Below, in pieces: positions 54,053-64,000 of a stretch of 64,000 nt of DNA; positions within the stretch are counted from its first letter, which is position 1, and each line of letters starts with the position of its first letter. Under the pieces are notes generated by a model. It had not been told where the DNA came from. It did no database searches and worked only from the letters and a program-made list of their open reading frames with translations. Origin of the DNA: Terebella lapidaria (lineage: Eukaryota; Annelida; Polychaeta; Terebellida; Terebellidae); the NCBI GenBank assembly GCA_949152475.1, contig OX424563.1:5491001-5555000 (forward strand). The letters are read 5' to 3'. Made by a program: the position numbers and the translations under genes.

Positions 54053-54968
54053 GGGCCCGGACGAGTCGATGGGTACCCGAATTCGGGGCGGGTCAAACAA
54101 TTACCCGGGTCGGAATTTCATTACCCGTACCCTGAGAATGACAAGAAATTTTTTGGGAAAAAATCGGAAGTAGTTTTATGAGATCATGTGACATCTTTCA
54201 AACTCGAAAAATAAACAGCGACAAAACAAATAATGTGTGTCAAAGATCGATGACTGGCGTTTACGTGTTACATATTGCCCGTATTTGCTCCAGTGATTAC
54301 CGTTCAAATTTTTATCTATATTTGGACGGGTTACTGTAAACCCCTCAATTTTTCGCGGCCATAAATATTTGCGATTTTCGCGTTTTCATTAAAAACGCGA
54401 AAATTTATGGACGCGAATTTTTTTGGCCAACCGCATTTTGATTCGCGAATATTTCAATATTCAGCATCATGGAATGTCAGTAGCCCGATTAGCATGGTTG
54501 AATTGGCTGTTGATTCGGAAATTGACTTTGCAATGTGTGTGGTATAAATAGAAGAACAAATAATGTTGTATATTGAACAGAACAAAACCAGTAGCCAACT
54601 CCAAGTTTACATGCTCGTAGTTATTTTGTACTGTGAATGTTTCTATTTATTTAATATTCACTAAGCCAGAAAATAAAGATATAATAGATATAACATAAAG
54701 ATATAATAAAGATACAACTGTTTTCATGTCAGTATTTTGCCGATTGTTGAGTTGCTTAGTGAGTATGTTATTGGAAACTACCTCTGTATTGTGTTACCAA
54801 TAATAGGCATGTCACGGATAGCGCGAAATTAAACGGCCGCGAATATGTCCAAATCCTGAAAACGCGAAATTAAACGGCCGCGAAATTAAAGGGGTTTACA
54901 GTACCCGGGGCGGGTCGGGTCAGACCACACGGGTACCCGGGTCGAAAATTTTCGGCTCGTCCGGGCCC
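54053..54968. mobile_element. TIR element with GGGCCCGGACGAG ends, TA-flanked
   Basis: The ends GGGCCCGGACGAG and CTCGTCCGGGCCC are flanked by TA. The subterminal DNA is rich in GGGTACCCG and CGGGTCGG motifs on both sides. Another MITE is inserted in its middle. Apart from that insert it is only about 350 bp and encodes nothing. Confidence 0.8.
54334..54901. mobile_element. Nested MITE with CTGTAAACCCC ends, TA-flanked
   Basis: 568 bp with inverted ends CTGTAAACCCC(T) and TA on each side. Removing it restores GGGTACCCGG in the host element. Repeated CGCGAAATTAAACGGCCGCG motifs lie near the right end. A second copy is at 63013-63393. Confidence 0.85.
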
Positions 54969-54971
54969 TAA

Positions 54972-55595
54972 TAGATCTAGTACACTACCGTAACTTAGTT
55001 AGTACCCCTCGAGGCCCCCCCCCCCCCACTCTAATAAATCTGATGCTAGAATCTACATGAATATTTTAGTCAACAATCTGATTACTTTGATCAGGAAGCG
55101 TTACGAGCTAGTGAACACTGGTGAATGATTGTGATCACGTCCAGTTATGTGGTATGGTATGGTATGGTATGTTTGAAAACTGTCAAAAAGTTTCAACAAA
55201 CCGACGACTTCCGCCTTGACCGATGAACCGCTATGAAGAGGAAATGATGACAAAATTCGATATTGCATTGCCGTTTCAACTAGGCCTATCCGGGGGTTGG
55301 AATGCCACTGTTATAATAAAAACTTGAAGCTGAGCATGTATTCAGGCAAGTGCCAGTTTTGAAGAAAATGGCAATTATCATCGTTTTATTTGGCTCTATC
55401 GTTAAGCCGTAGAACGATCGCCTCACTTTGATCTGTCTTTAGGTCGCTATAGAAATTCTGACAAAGCAGAGATCACATCATACAGAGCAAGACCCCGCTG
55501 GAAATAATGTGTGCATTTTTGTACTACAGTAAGTTATCCCGAGGGTTCACCTTTGAGGAAATCCAGTCAAATCGAACCGATATGCATATACATAC
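54972..55595. other. Intergenic
   Basis: No gene. There is a C run near 55014-55026 and four copies of GGTAT near 55152. Confidence 0.5.
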
Positions 55596-56239
55596 AGGCC
55601 TAAGTACGGTGGCTCTGAAGGGACCTGTGTGTGAAAAAATATTATCTCGAGCGCTTGACATATTATCACAAGCGCTCGAAATAACAAAGCAAGCACCCAA
55701 GATATCATATCGAGTGCTCAACATGCTCATATAGAGTGCTCAACTTAACTAACTCGAGTGCTCAACATAATATAAGGAGTGCTCTACATAACAAAGTAAG
55801 CGCTCTACTTGTTCATCTCGAGCGCTCGAGATATGTTAAAGATTTATGTTTGCTATCTCGAGAACGTTTATAACTTTGTATTCAGCACTTCAGTTCAAGA
55901 TCGGCTTATGGTATGCTCTTCAATTAATATTCTCATATAAATATAGGTATCTGACTCGTTCCATTTAAACATCAGTTATACAGCAAAAAAGTGCTTGGTT
56001 TATGATGTAGAGTGATCGCTATATTATGTAAAGTGCTCGCTATATTATGTAGAGTGCTCATTATATCATGTAGAGTGCTCACTATATTATGTGGAGCACT
56101 CGCTATATTATGTCAAGTGCTTCCTTTGTTATTTCGAGCGCTCGAGATAATATGTCAAGCGCTCGAGATAATATGTCGAGCGCTCGAGATAATATTTTTT
56201 CAAAACACAGGTCCCTTCAGAGCCACCGTACCTAAGCCT
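55596..56239. mobile_element. Foldback MITE with periodic AGTGCTC core
   Basis: The inverted ends read AGGC(C/T)TA then GTACGGTGGCTCTGAAGGG then ACCTGTGT, followed by AAAAAATATTATCTCGAGCG on both sides. The core contains many ~18-20-bp units of the type AGTGCTC-NN-ATATTATGT and TCGAGCGCTCGAGATA. It is non-coding; the open frames over it are repeats of ILCRALEI-like residues. Confidence 0.8.
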
Positions 56240-56370
56240 ACGGTGTATGTGTTATTTCGAAGCACCCTGTCTGAGCACCCTGTTTCATTCATTCATTTCA
56301 CGCCATTTCCCTGTCTACTCCACATCAGTAGAAGTTTGTGTCATTATACATAATCCGTGTGCATCGTCTA

Positions 56371-56670
56371 TATTCTGATTTTTTTTACTCGTTTACATCA
56401 CTTTTTGCTGATATTTTTGTGATGCTAAATGGTATGGCATTATAACTTAGTATATTCCACATGGGCAAAGCTGAAAAAAATTGGCAATCTATCCCAAAGT
56501 TGAATTAAGTTTTATCTTTCAAAATTTTTGCGATAGAAGTCTGAAATTTGATAGAAAATTGCCGTTTGATTTGCACATGAAGTACGCCAAGTTATAATAC
56601 ATTACCATTGAACATCGATAAAATATCAGCGAAAAACAGTGTAAACGAGTGAAAAAAAAATCAGACTATA
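56371..56670. mobile_element. Palindromic MITE (CTCGTTTACACTG family), copy 2
   Basis: Ends TCTGATTTTTTTTACTCG and the reverse of CGAGTGAAAAAAAAATCAGA, with an inner GCTGATATTTT and TTGCCGTTTGAT. Related to the copy at 15925-16490. Confidence 0.75.
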
Positions 56671-57299
56671 CTGTTAAAGTAAAATTGTCATCATGGCGTG
56701 CTGAGAATTCTTGCAATATCGGCACGTGTCAGACTGACAAGGAGGGTGAGTGATTGTTGGTCCTTGTACGAAGCTCTTATGACCACACGACTGTGACCAA
56801 CAGCAACTTGACAAGCCCTGTGGTTCGATCATCTTGTTCTCGTTGATTCAATTAGACGATTGAACGTTTTTGGTTCATTTTCAATTCAAACATAAATCGT
56901 TTTATGAATATGTAAATATAAGATTTGAAAAAAAATTAAAACTGTATGATAAAAGTACTTGATTAGACCTAGTTCGTCTCATTCGAAAGGAAATTGTTGG
57001 ATGCGACATCTGTATGTGGGTATATATGGCATAATTTCAGTATATTATAATCATTTCAGGTTTGTGCTATACGCAACTCTCGTTGGTGACATTTTGTTAA
57101 CAAATTATAAAAGTGACTATGTTAAATCCGTCGTTTATTTGAAAGTAATTTAAAGTTTTCCAAGAATCAACACTGCATACCCAACTGATAATTATACAAC
57201 AATAGCCGTGTAGAAGAATTCGAAAAACATAAAAAGAAAAAAACCTTTGCCACGTATTATTTCGTTGTAGGTCTATATGTACACGGGTTTCAGCTGAAA
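56671..57299. other. Intergenic, 3' side of TMC copy 2
   Basis: No gene. TTTATT at 57134-57139 gives an AATAAA on the minus strand, a reasonable poly(A) signal about 160 bases beyond the TMC stop. Confidence 0.5.
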
Positions 57300-59300
57300 C
57301 TAATCTTCTACAGACTGACTGTCTTTGACTGCCAGATCGCTTACTTGTTTGATGTAATATCTTTTGTCAGCCTCCACCTCACAGAGTTTCACCTTCAATA
57401 ATTCTGCGATTTTCTTCCTGCTTGCAATATTTGCTGTGTAATAATAAATACACAAAATAAGTACAACAAACAACATCACATAGAAAACCCATGATGTCGT
57501 GAAAAACAAAAATTCTTGCAGGGCCAATGGCAGTATTGATATTGCATCACTGACACTGTGAAACATTTTGTACTCGGGACGACTATGAATTCGGAATGGA
57601 CTACAGCTGTACGATGGAGGAATTTTTCCAATGGAATAAGCTATCGCCAGAGCCGACAGTGTAAAAGAGACCATGAGTATGAGCATGAAGAAGTTATTAG
57701 ATTTAGAGGCTCTGTAAGGGCGACTTGGGGGGAGTTGGTTCTTCAATAGTGACAGTTTCTTGCAGTAGAAACAAATGATCAGTTTAGCGAACGTTATGAA
57801 GGGAATGAGTGGACTATAAAACCCACCCCACCATGATAGTGTCTGGGTGTATACAATGTTCAGTACGTTTACAGGCAAGTCGAATTCTTGACGAAAGATG
57901 TCCAATTGTGGAAACTTATTGATAATGGCTTGTCTTGGGAAATCGAAAACGAACGTGGTTGCGAGTATAACAAATAGGTCAAGAATAACTAGTTTATAGA
58001 GCTCTTGTCCAACATAGGTCTCCCAGCAAATGATATGGCCACAGTGACCGCACTGAAGTCTGTCTTCACCAGGACAAGTTATCAGATCCAGTAGAGTTAT
58101 GGCTAACACAACCAACGAAGCCAATCGCAACAATACCGTTCGTACTATTGTGATTTTCAGTTCCAATCCTGGAGCATATTTCTCCACGACTATAATCTTC
58201 TGAAACACAAATGGAAAGACTAGGTTGAGAAGTGTCAGTGTTATGGATGGCAAAAACTCAATTCCGAGCTTCACGATGTTATTTGTGTTTTCATCAATTT
58301 TCCCCTCAAGTTCTGGTTTCCAGACATGTACAGTGAAGTAAATGAGAGTTCCACAGCTGACAAGTATGCAAATAGTCACGATGTTCACCATAACACGTAT
58401 CGCATGGATCCTCACTTTCTCTATTAACTTCATCCTTTGCCACATATTATTCCGTTGCTTTTTATGAAGTTCACGTCTCAACTCTTGGAAAAGACTTGTG
58501 TGTTTATATTTAGCTGCTTTCTCTTGTGTCAGTGTGTGGTCCCAGCCACAAAACACAAGAGAACATGACGGATACTTGTTGCCTTTAGCTAATAATTTGT
58601 CTCTGATATTTACTCCTGTGTATCGTATAATGAAAATCAGTGTTAGACCAAAATATATCGCTGTGGTAAGGATGTATCCAACTGGCATATTGTATGTGGT
58701 CTTTGTGAAATAAAATCCTATGAACAGGTAAGTGTACTCCATGAAACCTGTTCCTTGGAAGAAGTCGGTTATAGATGATCCAGGGTTGTCCATATTTCGT
58801 TTGAGCGATAGCTTGTATGCGTTTGTGCACTCCAATGCTGTTTTGTGGGATGACACACTGTAATCGGTGTAATAGCCATTTGGAAGTGTTTCACTGAATT
58901 CTGACGGTGACACCAAGGCCTGAGGCAGCACAATTGTGGTCAAAACACAAACACAGGCGAGTAAGTTAAGAAGAAGTAACTTTTTGAGGAACTGAAAATA
59001 TGAACTCACTGATGAACCAAAAGTGCTCTCGACCGTTTTGAAAGATCCATTCCAGAAGTTTAACTTTTCAACCATTTCTAAACAGAAGCGTTTTGTCATC
59101 TTCCAGCGCTTGTAGTAGCGATATTTCCATCTTGTGATTTTTCTTAGTGTTACTTGGTGGTCAGCAATTGATTGGTTTCTCCTTAGTTCACGTAAGATTC
59201 TGTGTGGAAACAACTTTCTTGTCCTACTTGGCAGTTGTCCCAGTATATCAGTTTGATAACGTTTTGGATTGTGAACGTTTTTTGTGGACTTGAGATCCAT
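57300..59300 (-). CDS. Transmembrane channel-like protein (TMC), copy 2, single coding exon
   Basis: A 666-residue paralogue of copy 1, with the same signature 'CWETYVGQELYKL' and the same helix order. The N-terminal region is about 70 residues shorter, and an insertion of about seven residues in the first loop of copy 1 is absent. The ATG at 59300 is the first in frame. A good 5' UTR acceptor (TTTTTTACAG) opens an exon at 59413. Both copies are intronless in the coding region and share orientation, so they arose by tandem duplication of an already intron-poor gene. Outside the shared 275-bp patch, third positions have diverged widely while the protein is conserved, indicating selection on both copies. 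Confidence 0.95.
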   Translation of the reverse strand: MDLKSTKNVHNPKRYQTDILGQLPSRTRKLFPHRILRELRRNQSIADHQVTLRKITRWKYRYYKRWKMTKRFCLEMVEKLNFWNGSFKTVESTFGSSVSSYFQFLKKLLLLNLLACVCVLTTIVLPQALVSPSEFSETLPNGYYTDYSVSSHKTALECTNAYKLSLKRNMDNPGSSITDFFQGTGFMEYTYLFIGFYFTKTTYNMPVGYILTTAIYFGLTLIFIIRYTGVNIRDKLLAKGNKYPSCSLVFCGWDHTLTQEKAAKYKHTSLFQELRRELHKKQRNNMWQRMKLIEKVRIHAIRVMVNIVTICILVSCGTLIYFTVHVWKPELEGKIDENTNNIVKLGIEFLPSITLTLLNLVFPFVFQKIIVVEKYAPGLELKITIVRTVLLRLASLVVLAITLLDLITCPGEDRLQCGHCGHIICWETYVGQELYKLVILDLFVILATTFVFDFPRQAIINKFPQLDIFRQEFDLPVNVLNIVYTQTLSWWGGFYSPLIPFITFAKLIICFYCKKLSLLKNQLPPSRPYRASKSNNFFMLILMVSFTLSALAIAYSIGKIPPSYSCSPFRIHSRPEYKMFHSVSDAISILPLALQEFLFFTTSWVFYVMLFVVLILCIYYYTANIASRKKIAELLKVKLCEVEADKRYYIKQVSDLAVKDSQSVED
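57589..57863 (-). repeat. Near-identical patch shared with TMC copy 1
   Basis: The partner of 50886-51160; same length, no gaps, four mismatches. Confidence 0.92.
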
Positions 59301-59413
59301 TGTGATTCTTTGTTTTGATTTAGAATCCACTTATCAATTGCTTTCCAGCCTGTAATCCAGACATATTGCAAACGACCTGTGCTTCTCCCTTGTCTCGAGC
59401 TAGACCGCTGATC

Positions 59414-60215
59414 CTGTAAAAAATATTCACAATACACTCAATCCAGTTGGTGATCATGACAATTAAACATATTCACAGTCAGTATGGTCACCGATAAACA
59501 GTTAAAATACCTGAAACATTACGTTACCTGACACACAGGTCAAATCATTGATTGATTCGTGCTCTGTCTAGGTCTCATTTGTATACTAAGGGGACATAGG
59601 GGATACAAATATGACAAACAATAACTTTATTTTTTATATTTGACGAACAATCAATAAAGTCCCCTTGTTACTGTAACGGGGGTAATAGCAACTATTGCAA
59701 ATTGGTTAAAGTCGTTCAGTAAAGACCAGACTTGCATATCAAGCTCTCTTCTGGAGAAATCATTCATGCATAGCGAGATCAGAGTTTTGGTCACTCTACT
59801 GGACAGCGCTGATCAACTCATATGAATATTGATTGATTTAGCCATATCTGTTTGACTCTTGAATATTAGACTCGGGTCTACATACAGAAAGATACAAATA
59901 ATTTGTAGCTTCAGATAGCGTATCTCATTCGACCAGCAAAGCGTGTCGTTGGTTAAAAAGCCTTCTGCAAACTTTTCCATTCCATACTTTGAACCACGTG
60001 GTATTTGAGTATTAATCTCAACACATTCAACTGACTTCGTATGTTGTTTTTGTATTAAAACCGAGTGAGCTATCATTTAGAACTAAAAAAACGGGAAACA
60101 ATTATCAATTGATTCACATCACATGGTAGCTATCAACAAGCGAAAATGACAAATCATTGTGAAACATTGAATTTATTTTCGTTTTTTTAGCTGAGATTAA
60201 TACTTTTTTGTCAAT
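59414..60215. promoter_or_regulatory. Divergent intergenic region between TMC copy 2 and the 60.2-kb gene
   Basis: The genes run away from each other, so promoters for both probably lie here. At its right end the start codon of the next gene sits in CAATATGGCGGC, a YY1-like element overlapping the ATG, a common arrangement near animal transcription starts. Confidence 0.45.
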
Positions 60216-61774
60216 ATGGCGGCTTCCGGTAAGAAACGAAAGCGCGAACTTCAAGATGAAAATGTCGTTGCAGTTGATAATTTCGAATATTTGCGACAAT
60301 TAGGAGAAGCAAAGAAAAGGAGATTAACCGAGGAACAGAAAGCACCTGTCAAGAGGGTAAATATGTCGATGTTGGACACAGATAGAACGTCGAGAATATT
60401 GAAGGTTTTTGAATTTGAAAAAAGCGAATCTCTTTCGTCTTCGAAAAACTTGAAAAGGTGCAGTGAAGCGGAAATAAATGTAGTAGATAGGGTGTAGGCA
60501 GTAGAAGCTTGGCCAAAGAGACGGGGAGCATGAGGAGCGCAGTCTCCAGTCAACATAGATCTAGGACACAGTCGCTTATTACGGGGAGGAAAGGGGGGTG
60601 GAGGGTGGGGTATTACCATCTAAAAAATGGTAATTAGTAATACCCTAGCCTAGGCCCTACCGGTAACAAGCGACTGTGATCTAGGACTACAATTAAATCA
60701 GTCGCTTGTTACCAGGGGTGGGGTGTAGACAAAGTACGTCTTTCGGGAATACCTGCTGAGGACCGCAGGTCCGAAAGACGAAGTGCCATGCATGTTAAAA
60801 AGTGTACCTCGATGCGAATGAAATCTATTCGCCGTTTGACCGCTCAAAACATGGAGAAAACTGACATTGTCCCAGGGTTGCGATGTAACTAACGTGATCT
60901 GAACATAAACAAAGTCATTCACAACTTATATTTTTTTTACATGGTAAAATGAATGAATGACATCAAAATGATCTTTATAGCTGTACGAATTCATCCCCAC
61001 CACGAATTCATCCCTACCACCAAGATCATGCTTGTCCATGAGACCAAATTCACTCTTTATACATGTATATTTATTTGTCAGTAGGACCTACATGTAAATA
61101 TTGAAAACTTTTAAAGTAAGTAATCATCCCAAATGAGAATCACTTAATGACTTTCTACCTTGCCAACTGCAAGCAGCATAGTTAGGGAACTCTATATTTT
61201 ATGAAAATTATGCACTGCTGTGTTTTATTGCTTCTATGTGACAGCTATTTGAAGATCCAGCATGTTCTCGTGAACTGAGGTCTTCAAACAAGTTCCGAAA
61301 TGTAAAGATCACACCAACAAAATCTCGAGGTTTCATCTCAGAAGGTCGGGACCATGACCGGGAGAACAACGATTCTGAACCACGAAGAGGACATCCGTCC
61401 TTCCAGAGAAGAAACTCACTGGTCAGACTCAAGAAACCACTGACTACTTTCACAGGATCACTGAAGAGCAAACTGGCAGAACAGGTGAGATATGAAACTT
61501 CCAGTTCAGAATCAGCGCAGTGCTTTTAGTTAGTCATATTGAAATTCCATGTTACCTTGCTTAAGGCTTGCTAAGTGTGTGAATGGCATTATACGACTAT
61601 CTTTATTTGCGATACACCATGTCTATGATCATGATGATCTAGGTGAAGCGGAGTTCTATGCGTGGCCAACAGGACTACTCTCTGCCGATAGCGGCCACGG
61701 TCGGGCCTCAGGATCACCTGCGATTTATGTCGGTACTTCAGGCTCAAGTTGACAATGGGATTGTGCCGGAAGAG
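60216..61774 (+). CDS. Unrecognised basic, probably nuclear protein; first three coding exons, gene incomplete
   Basis: Three exons join in phase 0: 60216-60356, 61245-61484 and 61643-61774, giving 171 residues with GT-AG borders at each junction and an open donor at the end. The N-terminus 'MAASGKKRKRELQDEN' is basic and looks like a nuclear localisation signal. 'FEYLRQLGEAKKRRLTEEQ' could be a short helix. The middle exon is polar and Arg/Ser rich. Exon 3 ends 'DHLRFMSVLQAQVDNGIVPE', the most structured part. I do not recognise the family and did not find exon 4 before the window ends. The longer unspliced frame (to 60497) is judged to be intron read-through. Confidence 0.6.
60559..60686. 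mobile_element. 112-bp hAT-like MITE with perfect 8-bp TSD, in an intron
   Basis: The element (60567-60678) has inverted ends CACAGTCGCTT(A/G)TTAC and is flanked by ATCTAGGA at 60559-60566 and 60679-60686. A partial relative (AGTCGCTTGTTACCAGGGG) lies at about 60700. It sits in the first intron of the 60.2-kb gene. Confidence 0.82.
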
Positions 61775-63012
61775 GTGAGAAAACATGCACACAAACTTTT
61801 GCTGTGACTAAGCTAACACACGTTAAACCATAGAGTTAATCCATATAAAGTATGTGCCTTTATATATATAAGAACATTTTACTAACAAGATAATAACTCT
61901 TATAATGGGTCTCTCTCAATGAGAGCAGTGCAATGTACTGCAGGGAATGGACAGAAAATATACATTCACAGAAAAAGTAAAACTGCACACCATGTTTATT
62001 GTTTACTACTGTATACAATGTACTGGTAATGCACACAAAATGTTCTGTATCCCATGCATGTTTGTAAGGCAAAATACATAAAATCATGAGCAATGAGCTT
62101 GCATGAGGTACAAGATGTTACACATGTATAGCTCATGTACATATGGGTACAATGATGTGTTGTACATGGGACACAAAGGTTTACACTAATCTTGGAGTAT
62201 CTTGGGTAACCTACATCTACACAATTAGCAAAATGTTCTACAGTGTAATTACATTTTGCAAAACTAGAAAATGTCCGCTTACCTAATTTTGTTGGTCTTG
62301 ATGAATTCAGTTGCTTTTCTTGAACATGTTGCAATTTATAGATTTCTGAAATAATGTTCATGTTGTCAGGTCATGTTTATAAGACTTGAATGATGCAGTG
62401 AAACGATTTCCTTCTCTTGCTATCTTTCTTATGAAGTCAAATGAGCTTGATGCTTCCGCTGTTGTAGATAAGAAATGTTAGGTCAAATATCCCATATCTA
62501 TTCATAAAGTTGGTCATTGGATATCTAATCTCTGGATGATCAAAACTCTTCTTTACTTTACTATATATTCCTCAGCAGCACACACACAATATGTCTGTGC
62601 ACACCACAAAATGCATCTGTTTGCAGCTATTTCATTTTGTTCGGTCAATAAAAGAATTGATTTGCCTGACATCACCTCATGCGGTGGGGCTGGGTACCTG
62701 CGACTGTGAGCTAATAGTAACATGGCTATTTTGCCTGCAGCCTGGCACCAGATGTCACAGCCACAGCTGAAAATATAATCCATAAAGTCACAACCTGCTG
62801 TCTGAGTCATTGAAAGCTCCCCCCATCAATGCAGCTATTCAGTGTTACATGTCCTATACTACATCATCTTCCCTGCATTCTGAAGATGATGAAATAATGA
62901 AATTCTTTGTGTTTCCTATCTTACTATGAAGTATGGACAATCATTCATGTATTGAAATATGTTCAGATTTTGTCGATAAGTTTCTCATTTAAATTGTGTG
63001 CATTTTGTGCAA
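61775..63012. other. Presumed intron or intergenic DNA
   Basis: No further exon of the 60.2-kb gene could be identified. The best acceptor (TTTTGCCTGCAG, about 62741) opens a frame that stops within ten codons. Confidence 0.4.
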
Positions 63013-63393
63013 GTTTTTTTGGCCAACCGCATTTGGCCAACCGACTTTGCAATATGTATGTGTGGTATAAAACAGAAGAACAAATAATGTTGTTTAATTT
63101 AGTTTACATGTATGTAGTTATTTTGTAATGTGAGTATTTGTATTCAATTCATGTTTACTAAGCCAGAAAATAAAGGTATAATAGATATAATATGAAGATA
63201 ATAAAGATACAATTGTGTTCATGTCAGTATTTTGCCAATTGTTGGGTTGCTTAGTGGGTATGTTATGGGAAATACCTCTGTAGCAAAACCAGTAATATGC
63301 ATGGTACAGAAAACGCGAAATTAAACAGTCATGAAAATGTCCAAATCCTGAAAACACGAAATTAAATGGCCGCGAAATTAAAGAGGTTTACAG
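63013..63393. mobile_element. Second copy of the CTGTAAACCCC MITE, 5'-truncated
   Basis: Matches 54420-54901 over GGCCAACCGCATTT, GAAGAACAAATAATGTTG, TAAGCCAGAAAATAAAG and the CGCGAAATTAAA end, and finishes at TTTACAG followed by TA. The left terminus is missing or too diverged to see. Confidence 0.8.
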
Positions 63394-64000
63394 TAATCTG
63401 AACATATTTGTTACCAACAGCCACTGGCATGTAATCTAAAGTATATTGAGAACACAGGAGACAACTGCCTGAGTATCTGCTTGCAGAGTATACTCTAGAC
63501 AACAAGCTAATAATTAGCAGAGCTGAAATTTCCTCAAATGTTGCGAGAACCATGTTTTCATACTCTCCATTACTAGTATATTTTGTGAGAGTCCGGGTGA
63601 TTTTGCAAAAATCTTTTTGGAAATTGGATTCTTGCCGAAATTGTATCCCTATGCTACCATTATGACCACAATGACAAGTGCCCATAGGGTATACAATCAG
63701 GCACTTTATTGTTTTCAGACACAGAACCAAAGATGCACAATGAAGGGTCTAGAAACCAAAATAATATTCGATATTATCATTTTGTCATCATGCCCTGGAA
63801 AAAAATGTCATAATGTGAACATGTATATCATAATGACCCCAAATTTATTTCCTGGAATCTGAGATCGGTTCACATATATCAATACTTTGAGTTTCAGTGT
63901 ACGCAAATTCACATCAAGTATTTTCCTGGGTCAGTTCAACATACTAGTATAACATTTTTGATGATGTTGAATTACTAGTATTCTGAAAATAGACAACGAG
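63394..64000. other. No recognised gene
   Basis: AT-rich DNA; short open frames without family signatures. Confidence 0.5.

Noticed and set aside
56012..56353. 113-codon frame of ILCRALEI-like repeats
   Set aside because: It is the translation of the periodic core of the foldback MITE at 55596-56239.
60357..60497. Extension of the 60.2-kb frame past 60356
   Set aside because: A strong donor AGG|GTAAAT at 60356 joins in phase to the exon at 61245, so the extension is more likely intron.

Overview
The window is animal nuclear DNA. The genes have GT-AG introns, there are AATAAA signals, and the proteins are metazoan families (FBXO41, BBIP1, BRF2, TMC, PAN/apple). Base composition is AT-rich with many young and nested DNA transposons, a DIRS retrotransposon, long G/C homopolymers and AGGTCA-rich minisatellites. 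This suits a marine invertebrate (lophotrochozoan or invertebrate deuterostome); I cannot name the phylum from sequence alone.

Layout. 1-4.7 kb is repeats: a reversed minisatellite array plus two other tandem repeats. 4.8-6.3 kb is an intronless BRF2-like TFIIIB gene (minus strand). 6.4-9.5 kb is sparse, with a few orphan exon-like ORFs. 9.6-13.6 kb holds minisatellite cassettes with monomers near 135 bp. 15.4-17.4 kb is a 2-kb long-inverted-repeat element with an 8-bp target duplication. 19.9-28.7 kb is one minisatellite cassette broken by three clean insertions: a TIR element carrying a hAT-like MITE, a 5.36-kb DIRS element with its internal complementary region, and a piggyBac-type TTAA element.

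The gene-rich half follows. A five-helix silicon-transporter-like (SIT-L) gene with EGxQ and GRQ motifs is at 29.7-30.9 kb (+). It is convergent with a secreted low-complexity PAN-domain protein (33.2-37.0 kb, -). Then come BBIP1 (38.6 kb, -), a 16-exon FBXO41 orthologue (41.2-48.3 kb, -) whose exon phases close exactly to 1017 codons, and two tandem single-coding-exon TMC genes (50.6-52.8 and 57.3-59.3 kb, -) sharing a 275-bp near-identical patch that suggests gene conversion. A small-exon gene for a basic protein I cannot name starts at 60.2 kb (+) and appears incomplete at the window edge.

The best candidates for something little described are the animal SIT-L gene and its secreted neighbour, the nuclear-receptor-site-like minisatellite cassettes, and the TMC conversion patch. 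No operon logic applies. BBIP1 (BBSome) and BRF2 (Pol III initiation) are housekeeping; FBXO41 and TMC are typically neuronal or sensory in other animals.
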